From contig SCMT01000007.1 of the NCBI GenBank assembly GCA_005502915.1, positions 119,619 to 183,618 on the forward strand: a stretch of 64,000 nt of DNA, read 5' to 3'. Position numbers and translations under genes: made by a program. Numbering within the stretch: position 1 is the stretch's first letter; each line of letters starts with the position of its first letter. Under the pieces are notes generated by a model. The model saw only the letters and a list, made by a program, of their open reading frames with translations, searched no databases and was not told where the DNA came from. The stretch is from Lysobacteraceae bacterium 2PB. Its GTDB lineage: Bacteria > Pseudomonadota > Gammaproteobacteria > Xanthomonadales > Xanthomonadaceae. Below, one piece after another: positions 36,709 through 44,701 of the stretch.

Positions 36709-37209
36709 ATGCCGCATACCTGCACCGATCCGACGCACCACGTCCACGACGCCGCGGGCTTCATCGCGGCGGTCGAAAGCGCCTGTCGCGAGCGCGGCCT
36801 GCGCCTCACGCCGATCCGTGCGCGGGTGCTCGGCCTGATCGCCGGCCACGGCAAGCCGATCAAGGCCTACGACCTGCTCGACCACCTGCGCGCCGACCGC
36901 GAGGCGGACGAGGACGGTGCAGGCGCCGCCGCGCCGCCGACGGTGTATCGCGCGCTGGATTTCCTGCTCGCCAACGGCTTCATCCACAAGCTCGAATCGG
37001 TCAACGCCTTCGTCGCCTGCCATCATCCGAACACCGCGCAGCATTCGGTGCCGTTCCTGATCTGCAACCGCTGCCACAGCGCGGTGGAACTGGAAGACAT
37101 GCAGATCGTCGCCGCGCTGGATGCGCGCGCCCGCGCGCTGGGCTTCGTGCCGCAGGCGCAGACCCTGGAAGTCCACGGCCTCTGCGCGCGCTGCGCCGAC
37201 GCTGGCTGA
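36709..37209 (+). CDS. zur: zinc uptake regulator, Fur family
   Basis: A 166-residue Fur-family repressor of the Zur type. The winged-helix DNA-binding domain spans about residues 15-100 (LTPIRARVLGLIAGHGKPIKAYDLL and PPTVYRALDFLLANGFIHKLES). The metal-binding half has HHPN and two CxxC pairs, CNRCHSAVEL and CARCADAG, that form the structural zinc site of Fur proteins. The N-terminal HTCTDPTHHVHD is typical of proteobacterial Zur and rich in metal ligands. It binds operators when zinc is sufficient. Its neighbour on the minus strand is a histidine-rich ZnuD-like receptor with a Zur-box-like sequence in its promoter, strong support for Zur rather than Fur or PerR. Confidence 0.93.
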   Translation: MPHTCTDPTHHVHDAAGFIAAVESACRERGLRLTPIRARVLGLIAGHGKPIKAYDLLDHLRADREADEDGAGAAAPPTVYRALDFLLANGFIHKLESVNAFVACHHPNTAQHSVPFLICNRCHSAVELEDMQIVAALDARARALGFVPQAQTLEVHGLCARCADAG

Positions 37210-37219
37210 GTCGCCATTC

Positions 37220-37282
37220 GCGACGTCCGACGTCGCGCGCATCACCATGCCCCAACGCAGAACCCCGGCCGGAGCCGGGGTT
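37220..37282. terminator. two hairpins between convergent zur and znuD-like genes
   Basis: A 7-bp inverted repeat at 37220-37236 and a 9-bp one at 37261-37282 (AACCCCGGC with GCCGGGGTT, loop CGGA) fill the gap. Neither has a good T-run, so termination is plausible but not certain. Confidence 0.5.
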
Positions 37283-37354
37283 CGATGTGGAGTTGCACGC
37301 GCCGCGCGACCGCCAGGGAGAGTGAACGGCCGCGCGGTGCGTGCGGGGGCACCG

Positions 37355-39538
37355 TCAGAAGAACATCCGCACGCCGAACGAGACGTTGCGTCCCGGCAGC
37401 GGTGCGAGGTCCTTCAGGAACGAGGTGTGCGGACGGGCTTCCTCGTCCAGCAGGTTGTTGGCGTTGACGAACAGTTCGAAGGCGTTGCCGTTCGCGCGAT
37501 CGATGTGCCAGGCGACGTCGGCGTTGACCAGCGTGTAGCCGTCGGAGCTTTCCTCGAATTCGGCGACGCGGTCCTGGTCGAAGTAGCGCACCGCGCCGAG
37601 GCCAGCGCGCCAGTTCGTGTTCGACCAGCGCAGTTCGGCGCCCAGGCGTGCAGGCGCGATGCGCGGCAGGTCGCCGCTCAGGGCGATGTCGGCGGTGTAA
37701 TCGTGGAAGTGGTCTTCATGCTCGATCGAGAAGGCGACGCTGCGCGTGCCCGACCCGGTCAGCCGGCCACGGACGATGTCGCCGAAGGCGTTCAATGCCC
37801 AGGTGCCGCTGGCGTTCTCCAGGAACGACCACTTCAGGTCGAACTCGGCGCCGGTGAAGCGCGCATCGCTCTGGTTCCACACCCGGGCCGGGGTATCGTC
37901 TTCCGACACGCCGGTGTCGGCGAGGTACACATAATCGTTGAAGCCGACGTAGTAGATCGATGCGCCCAGCGAGAGCGTGTCGGTGTGCCAGTGCAGGCCG
38001 GCCTCGACGCGGTTCGCCGTCTCGACGTCGAGATTCGGATTGCCGAACTCGAAGCTGCTGGTCGCCACGTGCAGGCCATCGGAATACAGCTCTTCCGCCG
38101 TCGGCGAGCGCTGCGCGCGATCCAGGCCGAACGACAGGTGGAAGTTGTCGCTGAGGTTCCAGCGCAGGGCCGCCGACACGCTGGTGGCATCGAACGAGCG
38201 CGAGGGGCCGATCGCATCGGCGGCGTTCACGTCGATCGTGTTGCGGTCGTAGCGCGCACCGAGTTCGAGTTTGACCGCGCCGAATTCGCGCTCGCCGATC
38301 CAGAACAGGCCGGTGTCGCGCGAATCCGATCCCGGCACGAAGGCTTCGTCGCCGATCGCGATGAAATCGCGACGCGAGGCCTGCAGGCCGAATGCGCCAT
38401 CCCAGCCCGCCCAGTCCTGGTGCACCAGTTCCGCGCGCGCTTCGATGGTGTCGTTCTCGAACACCGTGCCGACTTCATCGCCTTCGAATTCGGTATGCGT
38501 GTAGTCGGTGTTCGACAGTTTCACGCGCAGGCTGTCGAAGACGCCCAGGCCGCGCAGGCCGCCGCGCAGTTCGGTGCGGCGCTGGTCCATGCGGATGCTG
38601 ACGCCTTCCTCGCCGTGTTCCTCGCCGCCGCCGTGGTCGTCGTGGGCATGCGCGTGGCCGGGGATGCCATAGCGCGTGTTGAACAGGCTGGCGGCCATGC
38701 CCAGGTGCCCGCGCTCGCCGACGTAGGACATGCCGAAGGCGCCGGCATCGGTCCGCACGAAGCTGTTGGGCAGGCGACCGCGCGCGCCGGGTTCGTGGTC
38801 CTCGTCGCCCTCGTGCGCGTGCTCGGCGTAGCCGGGGATGTCGTAGTCGCCGGTTTCGCGGTGCAGGCCGTCGATGTGGAAGACCAGCTTGCCGTTGGCG
38901 GCGGTGGCATCCATGCGCGCCATCGCGGTCTTCTCGTCGTTGCCGGTGCCGAAGCGGACCTCGGCGCGGCCTTCGATCGGCTCGGCCGTGACCGCATGGG
39001 GCACGCGGCCTTCGACCACGTTCACCGCACCGCCGATCGCGCCGCTGCCGTAGAGCAGGGTCGCCGGACCCTTCAGCACTTCGATCTGGTCGGCCAGGAA
39101 CGGCTCGATGCTCACGGCGTGGTCGACGCTGACCGTCGACACGTCGCCGGCGCTCAGGCCGTCGCTCAGCACCTGCACGCGCGCGCCGTCGAGGCCACGG
39201 ATGATCGGGCGACCGACGCCCGGGCCGAAGTACGAGGCCTGCACGCCGGGCAGGCGGCCGACGGTTTCGCCGAGCGAATTGGCCTTGGCGTTGTCGAGGG
39301 CCTCGCCGCCGAGCACTTCCACCGGGCGGATCAGGTCTTCGGCATCGCGGCGCAGCGGGCTGGCGTTGACCACGACCCGGTCGAGGTCCTTCATCTTGTC
39401 GTCATGGCGCGGATCCTGGCCGCTGTCCTGCGCCATTGCGGCCACCGGCAGGGCCATCGCGAGGGCGAGGAACAGGGGGGTGCGGAGCGTGCGAGGCGTC
39501 GGGCGACGGACGGCGCGGAGGGACTGCGGAAAGGCCAT
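37355..39538 (-). CDS. znuD: TonB-dependent zinc receptor, ZnuD-type
   Basis: A 727-residue TonB-dependent outer membrane receptor. It has a signal peptide (LFLALAMALPVAAMAQ), the segment LDRVVVNASPLRRDAEDLI (TonB box/plug start), and a plug with GRLPGVQASYFGPGVGRPIIRG and KGPATLLYGSGAIGGAVNV. Two extracellular loops are rich in His, Asp and Glu: one around residues 235-255 (AEHAHEGDEDHEPG) and one around 296-315 (HAHAHDDHGGGEEHGEEG). Such loops capture zinc in ZnuD. The C-terminus is VSFGVRMFF. The gene converges with zur, and a Zur-box-like sequence overlaps its promoter, so zinc-repressed expression is inferred. It would import zinc across the outer membrane when zinc is scarce. The possible ligand range includes other divalent metals or haem. 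Confidence 0.9.
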   Translation of the reverse strand: MAFPQSLRAVRRPTPRTLRTPLFLALAMALPVAAMAQDSGQDPRHDDKMKDLDRVVVNASPLRRDAEDLIRPVEVLGGEALDNAKANSLGETVGRLPGVQASYFGPGVGRPIIRGLDGARVQVLSDGLSAGDVSTVSVDHAVSIEPFLADQIEVLKGPATLLYGSGAIGGAVNVVEGRVPHAVTAEPIEGRAEVRFGTGNDEKTAMARMDATAANGKLVFHIDGLHRETGDYDIPGYAEHAHEGDEDHEPGARGRLPNSFVRTDAGAFGMSYVGERGHLGMAASLFNTRYGIPGHAHAHDDHGGGEEHGEEGVSIRMDQRRTELRGGLRGLGVFDSLRVKLSNTDYTHTEFEGDEVGTVFENDTIEARAELVHQDWAGWDGAFGLQASRRDFIAIGDEAFVPGSDSRDTGLFWIGEREFGAVKLELGARYDRNTIDVNAADAIGPSRSFDATSVSAALRWNLSDNFHLSFGLDRAQRSPTAEELYSDGLHVATSSFEFGNPNLDVETANRVEAGLHWHTDTLSLGASIYYVGFNDYVYLADTGVSEDDTPARVWNQSDARFTGAEFDLKWSFLENASGTWALNAFGDIVRGRLTGSGTRSVAFSIEHEDHFHDYTADIALSGDLPRIAPARLGAELRWSNTNWRAGLGAVRYFDQDRVAEFEESSDGYTLVNADVAWHIDRANGNAFELFVNANNLLDEEARPHTSFLKDLAPLPGRNVSFGVRMFF

Positions 39539-39567
39539 GGTTCACGGGTTACACTGATGGGCGAAGT

Positions 39568-39591
39568 GGAAATGTTATAATGTTCCAGAAC
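39568..39591. promoter_or_regulatory. Zur-box-like operator in the znuD/merC divergent promoter
   Basis: GAAATGTTATAAT (39569-39581) equals the left 13 bases of the gammaproteobacterial Zur box as I recall it; the right half (GTTCCAGAAC) is degenerate. A TATAAT hexamer for the plus-strand gene (39576-39581) is embedded in it, and the znuD ATG is only about 30 bases away. A bound repressor would therefore block both directions. Confidence 0.75.
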
Positions 39592-39612
39592 AAAAACCAC
39601 CCCCCGGAAGTC

Positions 39613-40014
39613 ATGCCCCCCGCCTCCATGACCCTGCACAAGGCCGACCGCGTCGGTTTCGCTGCCTCCTTCCTGTGCGCGATCCACTGCGCGCTGTGGC
39701 CCTGGCTGCTCGCGCTGGCGCCCGCTTTCGGTCTGGAAGTGGGTGGCTGGATCGACCTGGACCAGGCCTTCGTGGTGTTCGCGAGCCTGCTGGGCGTGTC
39801 CACGCTGAGCCTCGGCTGGCGCCGGCATCGCGCCTTCCACGCCTGGGCCCTGCTGGTGCCCGGGCTGGTGCTGGTCTGGCTGGGCGCCTTCTCGCCCCTG
39901 CACGATCACTCCGTGATCCACGCCATCGTGATGACCGTCGGCGGCCTGCTTCTGGCCCTGGCCCACCTGGTCAACCTGCGCCTGACCCACTCGGCCGCCG
40001 CCGCGCAGGCCTGA
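39613..40014 (+). CDS. MerC domain membrane protein, probably in the zinc regulon
   Basis: A 133-residue integral membrane protein with four predicted transmembrane helices, as in MerC. A metal-ligand cluster in the first helix (FLCAIHCALWPWLL, about residues 16-29) has the paired Cys-x-x-His-Cys arrangement typical of MerC-domain proteins. The last helix is followed by a Leu/Ala-rich tail. MerC itself transports mercury, but chromosomal MerC-domain genes often neighbour zinc-uptake genes. This one is divergent from znuD across a Zur-box-like site, so a role in zinc passage through the inner membrane is suggested. The start is taken at 39613 behind GGAAG; 39628 is possible, and the ATG at 39580 lies inside the operator. 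Confidence 0.78.
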   Translation: MPPASMTLHKADRVGFAASFLCAIHCALWPWLLALAPAFGLEVGGWIDLDQAFVVFASLLGVSTLSLGWRRHRAFHAWALLVPGLVLVWLGAFSPLHDHSVIHAIVMTVGGLLLALAHLVNLRLTHSAAAAQA

Positions 40015-40163
40015 ACGGCGCTCCGGGCGCCGCCGCGAGCGGGGAACGGCCCCGCATGGTAGGATGCGCGTCCTCGCGGCCCCGCCGCGGCTCCACATCG
40101 CAGACGACCGAGCGCGTTCCGCGACCGGTTTCCAGAGACATTGATTCCTAGAGGATTTCCAAC

Positions 40164-40343
40164 ATGGGCAAGGGCGACCGCAAGACCGCCAAGGGCAAGC
40201 GCTACAACTCCAGCTACGGCAACGCCCGTCCGCAGGCCACCAAGAAGGCTGCCGGCACCGCCACCGCTGCCGTGAAGAAGGCCGTCAAGGCCGCGCCGGC
40301 CGCTAAGAAGACCGCCGTGAAGAAGGTCGCTGCGAAGGCCTGA
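40164..40343 (+). CDS. 30S ribosomal protein Thx-like small basic protein
   Basis: A 59-residue, very basic protein. The N-terminal half, starting MGKGDRKTAKGKRYNSSYGN, matches the short 30S protein Thx (bTHX) found in many bacteria; the C-terminal half is a low-complexity Ala/Lys tail (repeats of KKAVKAAPAAKK type), longer than in Thermus. It would sit at the top of the 30S head. AGAGGA lies upstream of the ATG, and a clean terminator follows at 40368. It is monocistronic. Confidence 0.85.
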   Translation: MGKGDRKTAKGKRYNSSYGNARPQATKKAAGTATAAVKKAVKAAPAAKKTAVKKVAAKA

Positions 40344-40367
40344 TCGCCTCCGCAGTATCGCCCGCAG

Positions 40368-40391
40368 AGCCCCGCCGCAAGCGGGGCTTTT
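40368..40391 (+). terminator. intrinsic terminator of the Thx-like gene
   Basis: An 8-bp stem (AGCCCCGC with GCGGGGCT, loop CGCAA) followed by a short T-run. It also separates this gene from the converging STM401x operon. Confidence 0.88.
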
Positions 40392-40419
40392 GCGTTTCCG
40401 GGGGGCGTGCATCGCGACT

Positions 40420-41337
40420 TCAGGGGGCGATGCGCGCCGGGATGCGTTCGAGCTGTCCTCCTGCGTAGTCGATCGCGAACGGCAGGTCTTCGCGATGCAC
40501 GTAACCGATGAAGCAGTCGCAGGTCCGGTTCGGACAGGGGCGCGGGCCGAGGCGGGATTCGAAGCTGCCGTCGTAGAGATTGCCCAGCGGTTCGGCGACG
40601 AAATGACAGCGGCGCACGTCGCCGTCGCCGTTCACCGACAGCACGCGCGTGCCGGTCGCGCAGGGTGCGCCGAGGCTGGGCGGCGGCGACAGGTTCCAGC
40701 GGAAATGCGGGTCGATGCGCGACAGCCGCGCGACATCGGCATCGTCGTAGTAATCCGGTGGACGCACGTCGTAGGCGTTGAGCCACAGCGGCACCGTATC
40801 GGGCAGGCTGGCGCGCAGCCGGTCGATGTCGTCGAACAGCTCGCGCATCGCGACCATGCCGACGCTGAAGCGGATCCCGCGTCGCTGCAGTTCGCGGCAG
40901 CGCGCGACGAAGGCCGCCAGCGACACTTCGCCGGGATGCCAGGTGCACCAGAGCGCGAAACTGCGCGGGTCGACCTGGTCGAGCCAGCGCGTGCCGATGC
41001 ACAGGTTTGTCTGGATCGCGACCCGGTGGACATGCGGCAGATGGCTCAGCCGGATCATCGCTTCGCGGTAGTGCCTGCGCACCAGTCCCTCGCCCCAGGG
41101 CGTGAACAGGATCGATACGGCATGCGCACGCTGCGATACCCAGTCGACGAAGCGCGCGAGGTCGGCGGCATCGCGCTGCAGCGTCGCCCGGCTGTCGCGG
41201 GTCTTGGCGAACGGACAGTAATGGCAGTCGTAGTTGCAGCTGCTCAACCGGCCGCGGTAGAGCAGCGACAAGTGCCGATCCGGTGACGCGCGCATGGCGT
41301 TGTCGAGCATCGCGATGGCGGCCTGCGGCGTCTGCAT
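40420..41337 (-). CDS. STM4011 family radical SAM protein
   Basis: Last gene of a five-gene minus-strand operon. The 305-residue protein is a radical SAM enzyme with the [4Fe-4S] motif CNYDCHYC (Cys34, Cys38, Cys41). GEGLVRRHYREAM and a series of beta/alpha elements follow. A Cys-rich C-terminal part, DVRRCHFVAEPLGNLYDG then CPNRTCDCFIGYVH, resembles the auxiliary iron-sulfur site of SPASM/Twitch proteins that modify peptides. The name follows the Salmonella locus used for the family; no reaction is established to my knowledge. It starts one base after the stop of the STM4012-type gene, so co-expression is certain. Cytoplasmic. Confidence 0.85.
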   Translation of the reverse strand: MQTPQAAIAMLDNAMRASPDRHLSLLYRGRLSSCNYDCHYCPFAKTRDSRATLQRDAADLARFVDWVSQRAHAVSILFTPWGEGLVRRHYREAMIRLSHLPHVHRVAIQTNLCIGTRWLDQVDPRSFALWCTWHPGEVSLAAFVARCRELQRRGIRFSVGMVAMRELFDDIDRLRASLPDTVPLWLNAYDVRPPDYYDDADVARLSRIDPHFRWNLSPPPSLGAPCATGTRVLSVNGDGDVRRCHFVAEPLGNLYDGSFESRLGPRPCPNRTCDCFIGYVHREDLPFAIDYAGGQLERIPARIAP

Positions 41338-41338
41338 G

Positions 41339-42727
41339 TCAGCGCAGCGTGTATTCGGCCATCCGCGCGGCGACCGCCGGCGAAACGAGCCAGGGCCCGA
41401 GGGTGTCGGCGCGCGCGAAGCCTTCGTCGGTCAGCGCGAGCAGGTCGTCGTCGAGGCGCGCGAGACGCGCTGGTACGAGGTCGCGCAGTTGCGGCAGGTC
41501 GTCGAAGGCTTCGCTGCCGAAGCGCGTGCGCCAGGCGGACAGCGACAGCCCGGGCTTGACCAGCAGCGACTGCATCGCATGACGCCGCCGCTGCTCGTCG
41601 CCGTCCAGCAGGATGCCATGGTCGACGCGTGCGAAATCCTCGCGCAACAGCGACAGGTAGTGGTCGAGGATGTCGACCACGCCGCGCCGAGATACGCCGT
41701 ATTCGCTGGCGTAGTGCAGGCCGCGCGTGTACGAGCGCGCACCGCAGCCGATGCCCACCATGCCATCGTCCTGGCAGCAGTAGGCCGGGCCGGCGTCGGC
41801 TGCAGGCGCGTGCGGCGCGCGGAACATGCGCATCGACACCTGCGTGTAGCCGGCAGCGAGTAGCCGGTCGCGACCGGCGCGGTACATCGCCAGGCGATCG
41901 TCGACCGGTTCGGGCTGCAGTGCGATGCGACGCTTGCCGTCGCTTCGGGAGATCCGACCGAGACCGGTGAGCGCACGCACGTACAGCGGATAGAGATAGA
42001 GTTCTTCCGGCGCGAAGGCGAGCGCGCTGTCGATCGAGGCGACGAAGCTGGCGACGGTCTGGCCTTCGATGCCGTAGATCAGGTCGAGATTGAGCGTGGG
42101 AAAGCGCTGCACGCGGATCGCCTCGATCGCGCGCTCGACGACCTCGCGCTGCTGCGGGCGCACCAGTGCGCGCACTTCCGCTTCGCTGAAACTCTGGATG
42201 CCCATGCTGATCCGGTCGATGCCGGCCTCCCGGCACAGCGCCATCTTGTCGATGTCGACGGTTTCCGGCGACACCTCCATCCCGGCGGGGATCTCGCGCA
42301 GGTCGACGCCACCGGCGCGCAGCATCGCGAACACGCGCTGGAGCTGCGGGACGTCGAGATAGCTCGGCGTGCCTCCGCCCAATGCGAAGCGCGCGAAGGC
42401 ATGGTCGCCGAGCGCGTCCAGCGTCGTCGCGAACTGGGCTTCGAGCTGGTCGAGATAGCGCGACACGGTGTCTTCGGCAGGTCGCGCGAGCGCGAACAGG
42501 TTGCAGAAGCCGCAGCGATAGGAGCAGAACGGGATGTGCAGGTAGAGGAACAGTGCGCGCCGATCCTCGTCGCGCCATGCGTCGCGCAGGCTGCGCGGCA
42601 CGTCGAGCGTGCGATAGGCCGTCTTGTGCGGATAGGAATACGAATAGGCCTGGTATGGCGGCAGCCGCAGCAGGGCGTCGAGCGCAGGCGCGGCGGCCGG
42701 GGGGGCAAGGGAAGTGATCGCGTTCAA
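41339..42727 (-). CDS. STM4012 family radical SAM protein (HemN-like)
   Basis: A 462-residue radical SAM enzyme of the HemN-like (coproporphyrinogen dehydrogenase-like) group. The cluster motif is PFCSYRCGFC (Cys68, Cys72, Cys75), followed by FALGGGTPSYLDVPQLQRV, the AGIDRISMGIQSFSEAEVRAL strand, and the NLDLIYGIEGQTVASF strand seen in HemN relatives. HemN-like proteins outside haem synthesis act as methyltransferases or haem chaperones. Its ATG overlaps the stop of the STM4013-type gene by 4 bases. In the set it would be a second radical enzyme beside STM4011. Substrate unknown; no evidence ties it to haem here. Confidence 0.85.
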   Translation of the reverse strand: MNAITSLAPPAAAPALDALLRLPPYQAYSYSYPHKTAYRTLDVPRSLRDAWRDEDRRALFLYLHIPFCSYRCGFCNLFALARPAEDTVSRYLDQLEAQFATTLDALGDHAFARFALGGGTPSYLDVPQLQRVFAMLRAGGVDLREIPAGMEVSPETVDIDKMALCREAGIDRISMGIQSFSEAEVRALVRPQQREVVERAIEAIRVQRFPTLNLDLIYGIEGQTVASFVASIDSALAFAPEELYLYPLYVRALTGLGRISRSDGKRRIALQPEPVDDRLAMYRAGRDRLLAAGYTQVSMRMFRAPHAPAADAGPAYCCQDDGMVGIGCGARSYTRGLHYASEYGVSRRGVVDILDHYLSLLREDFARVDHGILLDGDEQRRRHAMQSLLVKPGLSLSAWRTRFGSEAFDDLPQLRDLVPARLARLDDDLLALTDEGFARADTLGPWLVSPAVAARMAEYTLR

Positions 42728-43554
42728 GGCGTGAGCAGGAAATGGGCGTAGGGCACGTGCATCACCACGTCGTGGGCGATGCGATGGCCGTGGTAGCCAC
42801 CTTCGCCATAGGCTGTGCCGTGGTCGGAACAGACGATGACGAAGGTGGGCGCGCGTGCGGCGGCGCAGGCGAACAGCGGCGCCAGCGCGCGGTCGACGTA
42901 TTCGAGTGCGGCGCAGTGGCTGTCGAGGCTGTCCTCGGTCGCGCCGGGCAGGTAATGCCTGTTCGGCTGGTGCAGTGCCGAGATGTTGATGAAGGTGAAG
43001 CAGCGTCGCCCGTGCAGGTCGTCGCTGCGCAGGCGCTCGCAGGCCAGTGCGACCTGTGCCTCGGTGGAGTCCGGTGCGGTGACGCCGAACCCGGGTCGCC
43101 AGTGCGCTTCGTCGAACAGGCCGGGCAGGGCGCGGCCGAGCGGATTGGCGAGATTGAAGAAGCCGACGCCGCCGATGCAGAGCGTGTGGTAACCGAACGC
43201 GGCGAAGCCGTGGACGATGTCGGCGTGGTCTTCGAAGACGAAGGTGTTCGCATCGGTGGTCTCGCTGCCGGCGAAGGCCAGCGCGAACAGGCGCGGATGC
43301 GGACCGGGGCGCGCGGGCGTGGGCAGGAAACCGGCGAAGAAGGCCTGGTGCGCGGCATAGGTGAAGCTGGCCGGGCTGTGCCGCAGTTCCCAGCCTTCCG
43401 CAGGCAGATGGCGCGACAGCAGCGGCAGGCGACCCTCGCGGAAGCAGCGCTGCGCTGCGTCGTGGCGCAGGGTGTCCAGGGTGATGAACAGCACATCGTG
43501 GCTGCCGACGATGCCGTGCATGTCGAGCGTGCGATTCGGCTCAGGCATGGGCAT
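42724..43554 (-). CDS. STM4013/SEN3800 family sulfatase-like hydrolase
   Basis: A 276-residue protein of the alkaline phosphatase superfamily. Metal-binding parts are DVLFITLDTLRHDAAQ near the N-terminus and VIVCSDHGTAYGEGGYHGHR near the C-terminus, the latter with the Asp-His and His pairs of sulfatases and phosphoglycerate mutases. The middle has LCIGGVGFFNL. Compared with true sulfatases it is short and lacks a clear Cys/Ser-x-Pro-x-Arg formylglycine site. Start at 43554: it overlaps the upstream gene by 14 bases, and downstream ATGs at 43548 or 43521 remain possible. It probably cleaves a phosphate or sulfate ester on the pathway's product. No signal peptide, so cytoplasmic. Confidence 0.82.
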   Translation of the reverse strand: MPMPEPNRTLDMHGIVGSHDVLFITLDTLRHDAAQRCFREGRLPLLSRHLPAEGWELRHSPASFTYAAHQAFFAGFLPTPARPGPHPRLFALAFAGSETTDANTFVFEDHADIVHGFAAFGYHTLCIGGVGFFNLANPLGRALPGLFDEAHWRPGFGVTAPDSTEAQVALACERLRSDDLHGRRCFTFINISALHQPNRHYLPGATEDSLDSHCAALEYVDRALAPLFACAAARAPTFVIVCSDHGTAYGEGGYHGHRIAHDVVMHVPYAHFLLTP

Positions 43555-44698
43555 GTCGCTTCGTGGTTGAGGCCCGTTCCGGCGACGGCAGCGAATAGGC
43601 CCAGACGACCTGGTCGTCCCAGGCATCGCGGCCTTGCCATGTCACGTCCTGCAGGTCGTCGCCGAAGGCATTGGCTTCGAGGAAGACGCAGCGGTCGCGC
43701 AGCGGGATCAGGTCGAAGCCGATGCATCGGCTGTGCGCGAATGCCGTGGATGCGCTGCGCACCGCGTGCTCGACCCGCGCATTCGCGTCTGCATCGAGCA
43801 GGGCATCGACGCCGCCGCGCCGGTTGCCCAGGTGCAGGTTGGTCATCGGCCCGCTCGACAGTCGCGCCACGCGCTGCCTGGGTTCGCCGTTGCAGGCGAC
43901 CACGCGCAGGTCGAAATGCCGGGCAGGATCGTTTGTTGCACGCGGTTTCGCGACCCAGGCTTCGGCATAGGCACCCTGCACGGCGAGCGCATCAATCAGG
44001 GCGGCGATTTCGCTGGTGCGCGTGTAGCGCTGCAGTCGCAGCTGGTTGAACAGCCGGGGTCGTCCGTCGACCTCCTGCATCCCGGCGGTGGTGCAGGCGA
44101 CGGCACGGCCATCGCGATGGCGGCGGTACGCCACCACGCCGGCCGCGGACGATCCGTAGCGCGCCTTGACGAATACGCGGTCGTGGCCGCTGGCGTCCAG
44201 CATCGACTGCATGGCGTCGTAGCCTTCGACCAGGCCCAGTCCCTCGGGCGCCTCGACACCCGCTGCCACCAGCGTCTGCTGGCAGTGCCACTTGTCGCAC
44301 ATGCGCAGGATGTCGTCCGGCGCGTTGAGCCAGCGCGCGTCGGGCATTGCCTCTGCCAACTGCCGGAGCAGATCCGCGAATCCTGCGAAGCGCAGGTGCG
44401 TGTCGGCCAGCTCGCCGTGCATGCGCGGCATGGCCTGCGCACCCTCGAAGAACGACAGGCCGCGGCGCACGAAGGTCTCATGCGCCACGTCGCCACCGCC
44501 GGGCGAGTCGAGTTTCACGGCGATGGCATCCGCTGCGGCATCGAGGAATTCATCAGGCGATGCCAGTACGGAGGCGTAGTCGAAGACGCACGGCGGCGGC
44601 AATCCATGCCGGGCGAGCGCCGCATGCAGGCCTTGCATGCGGCGATGCCCCGATGGCTGCTGTCCCGGCTGGCCGACCAGCACCATGCGCGATGGCAT
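43541..44698 (-). CDS. STM4014 family protein, ATP-grasp-like
   Basis: A 385-residue protein of the STM4014 family. The N-terminus MVLVGQPGQQPSGHRRMQGL looks like a Rossmann-type pre-ATP-grasp domain. A central segment VFVKARYGSSAAGVVAYRR resembles the lysine and glycine-rich loop of ATP-grasp enzymes, and near the end GFDLIPLRD and VFLEANAFGDDLQ give the Asp/Glu-x-Asn metal site. ATP-grasp enzymes join carboxylates to amines or similar nucleophiles, so peptide or amide bond formation is expected. It starts 3 bases after the STM4015-type gene ends and overlaps the next. No reaction is known to me. Confidence 0.8.
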   Translation of the reverse strand: MPSRMVLVGQPGQQPSGHRRMQGLHAALARHGLPPPCVFDYASVLASPDEFLDAAADAIAVKLDSPGGGDVAHETFVRRGLSFFEGAQAMPRMHGELADTHLRFAGFADLLRQLAEAMPDARWLNAPDDILRMCDKWHCQQTLVAAGVEAPEGLGLVEGYDAMQSMLDASGHDRVFVKARYGSSAAGVVAYRRHRDGRAVACTTAGMQEVDGRPRLFNQLRLQRYTRTSEIAALIDALAVQGAYAEAWVAKPRATNDPARHFDLRVVACNGEPRQRVARLSSGPMTNLHLGNRRGGVDALLDADANARVEHAVRSASTAFAHSRCIGFDLIPLRDRCVFLEANAFGDDLQDVTWQGRDAWDDQVVWAYSLPSPERASTTKRHAHA

Positions 44699-44701
44699 TG
44701 T

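Noticed and set aside
39580..39612. Earlier ATG for the MerC-domain protein
   Set aside because: It lies inside the Zur-box-like sequence and the -10 region, so it would precede the likely transcription start.
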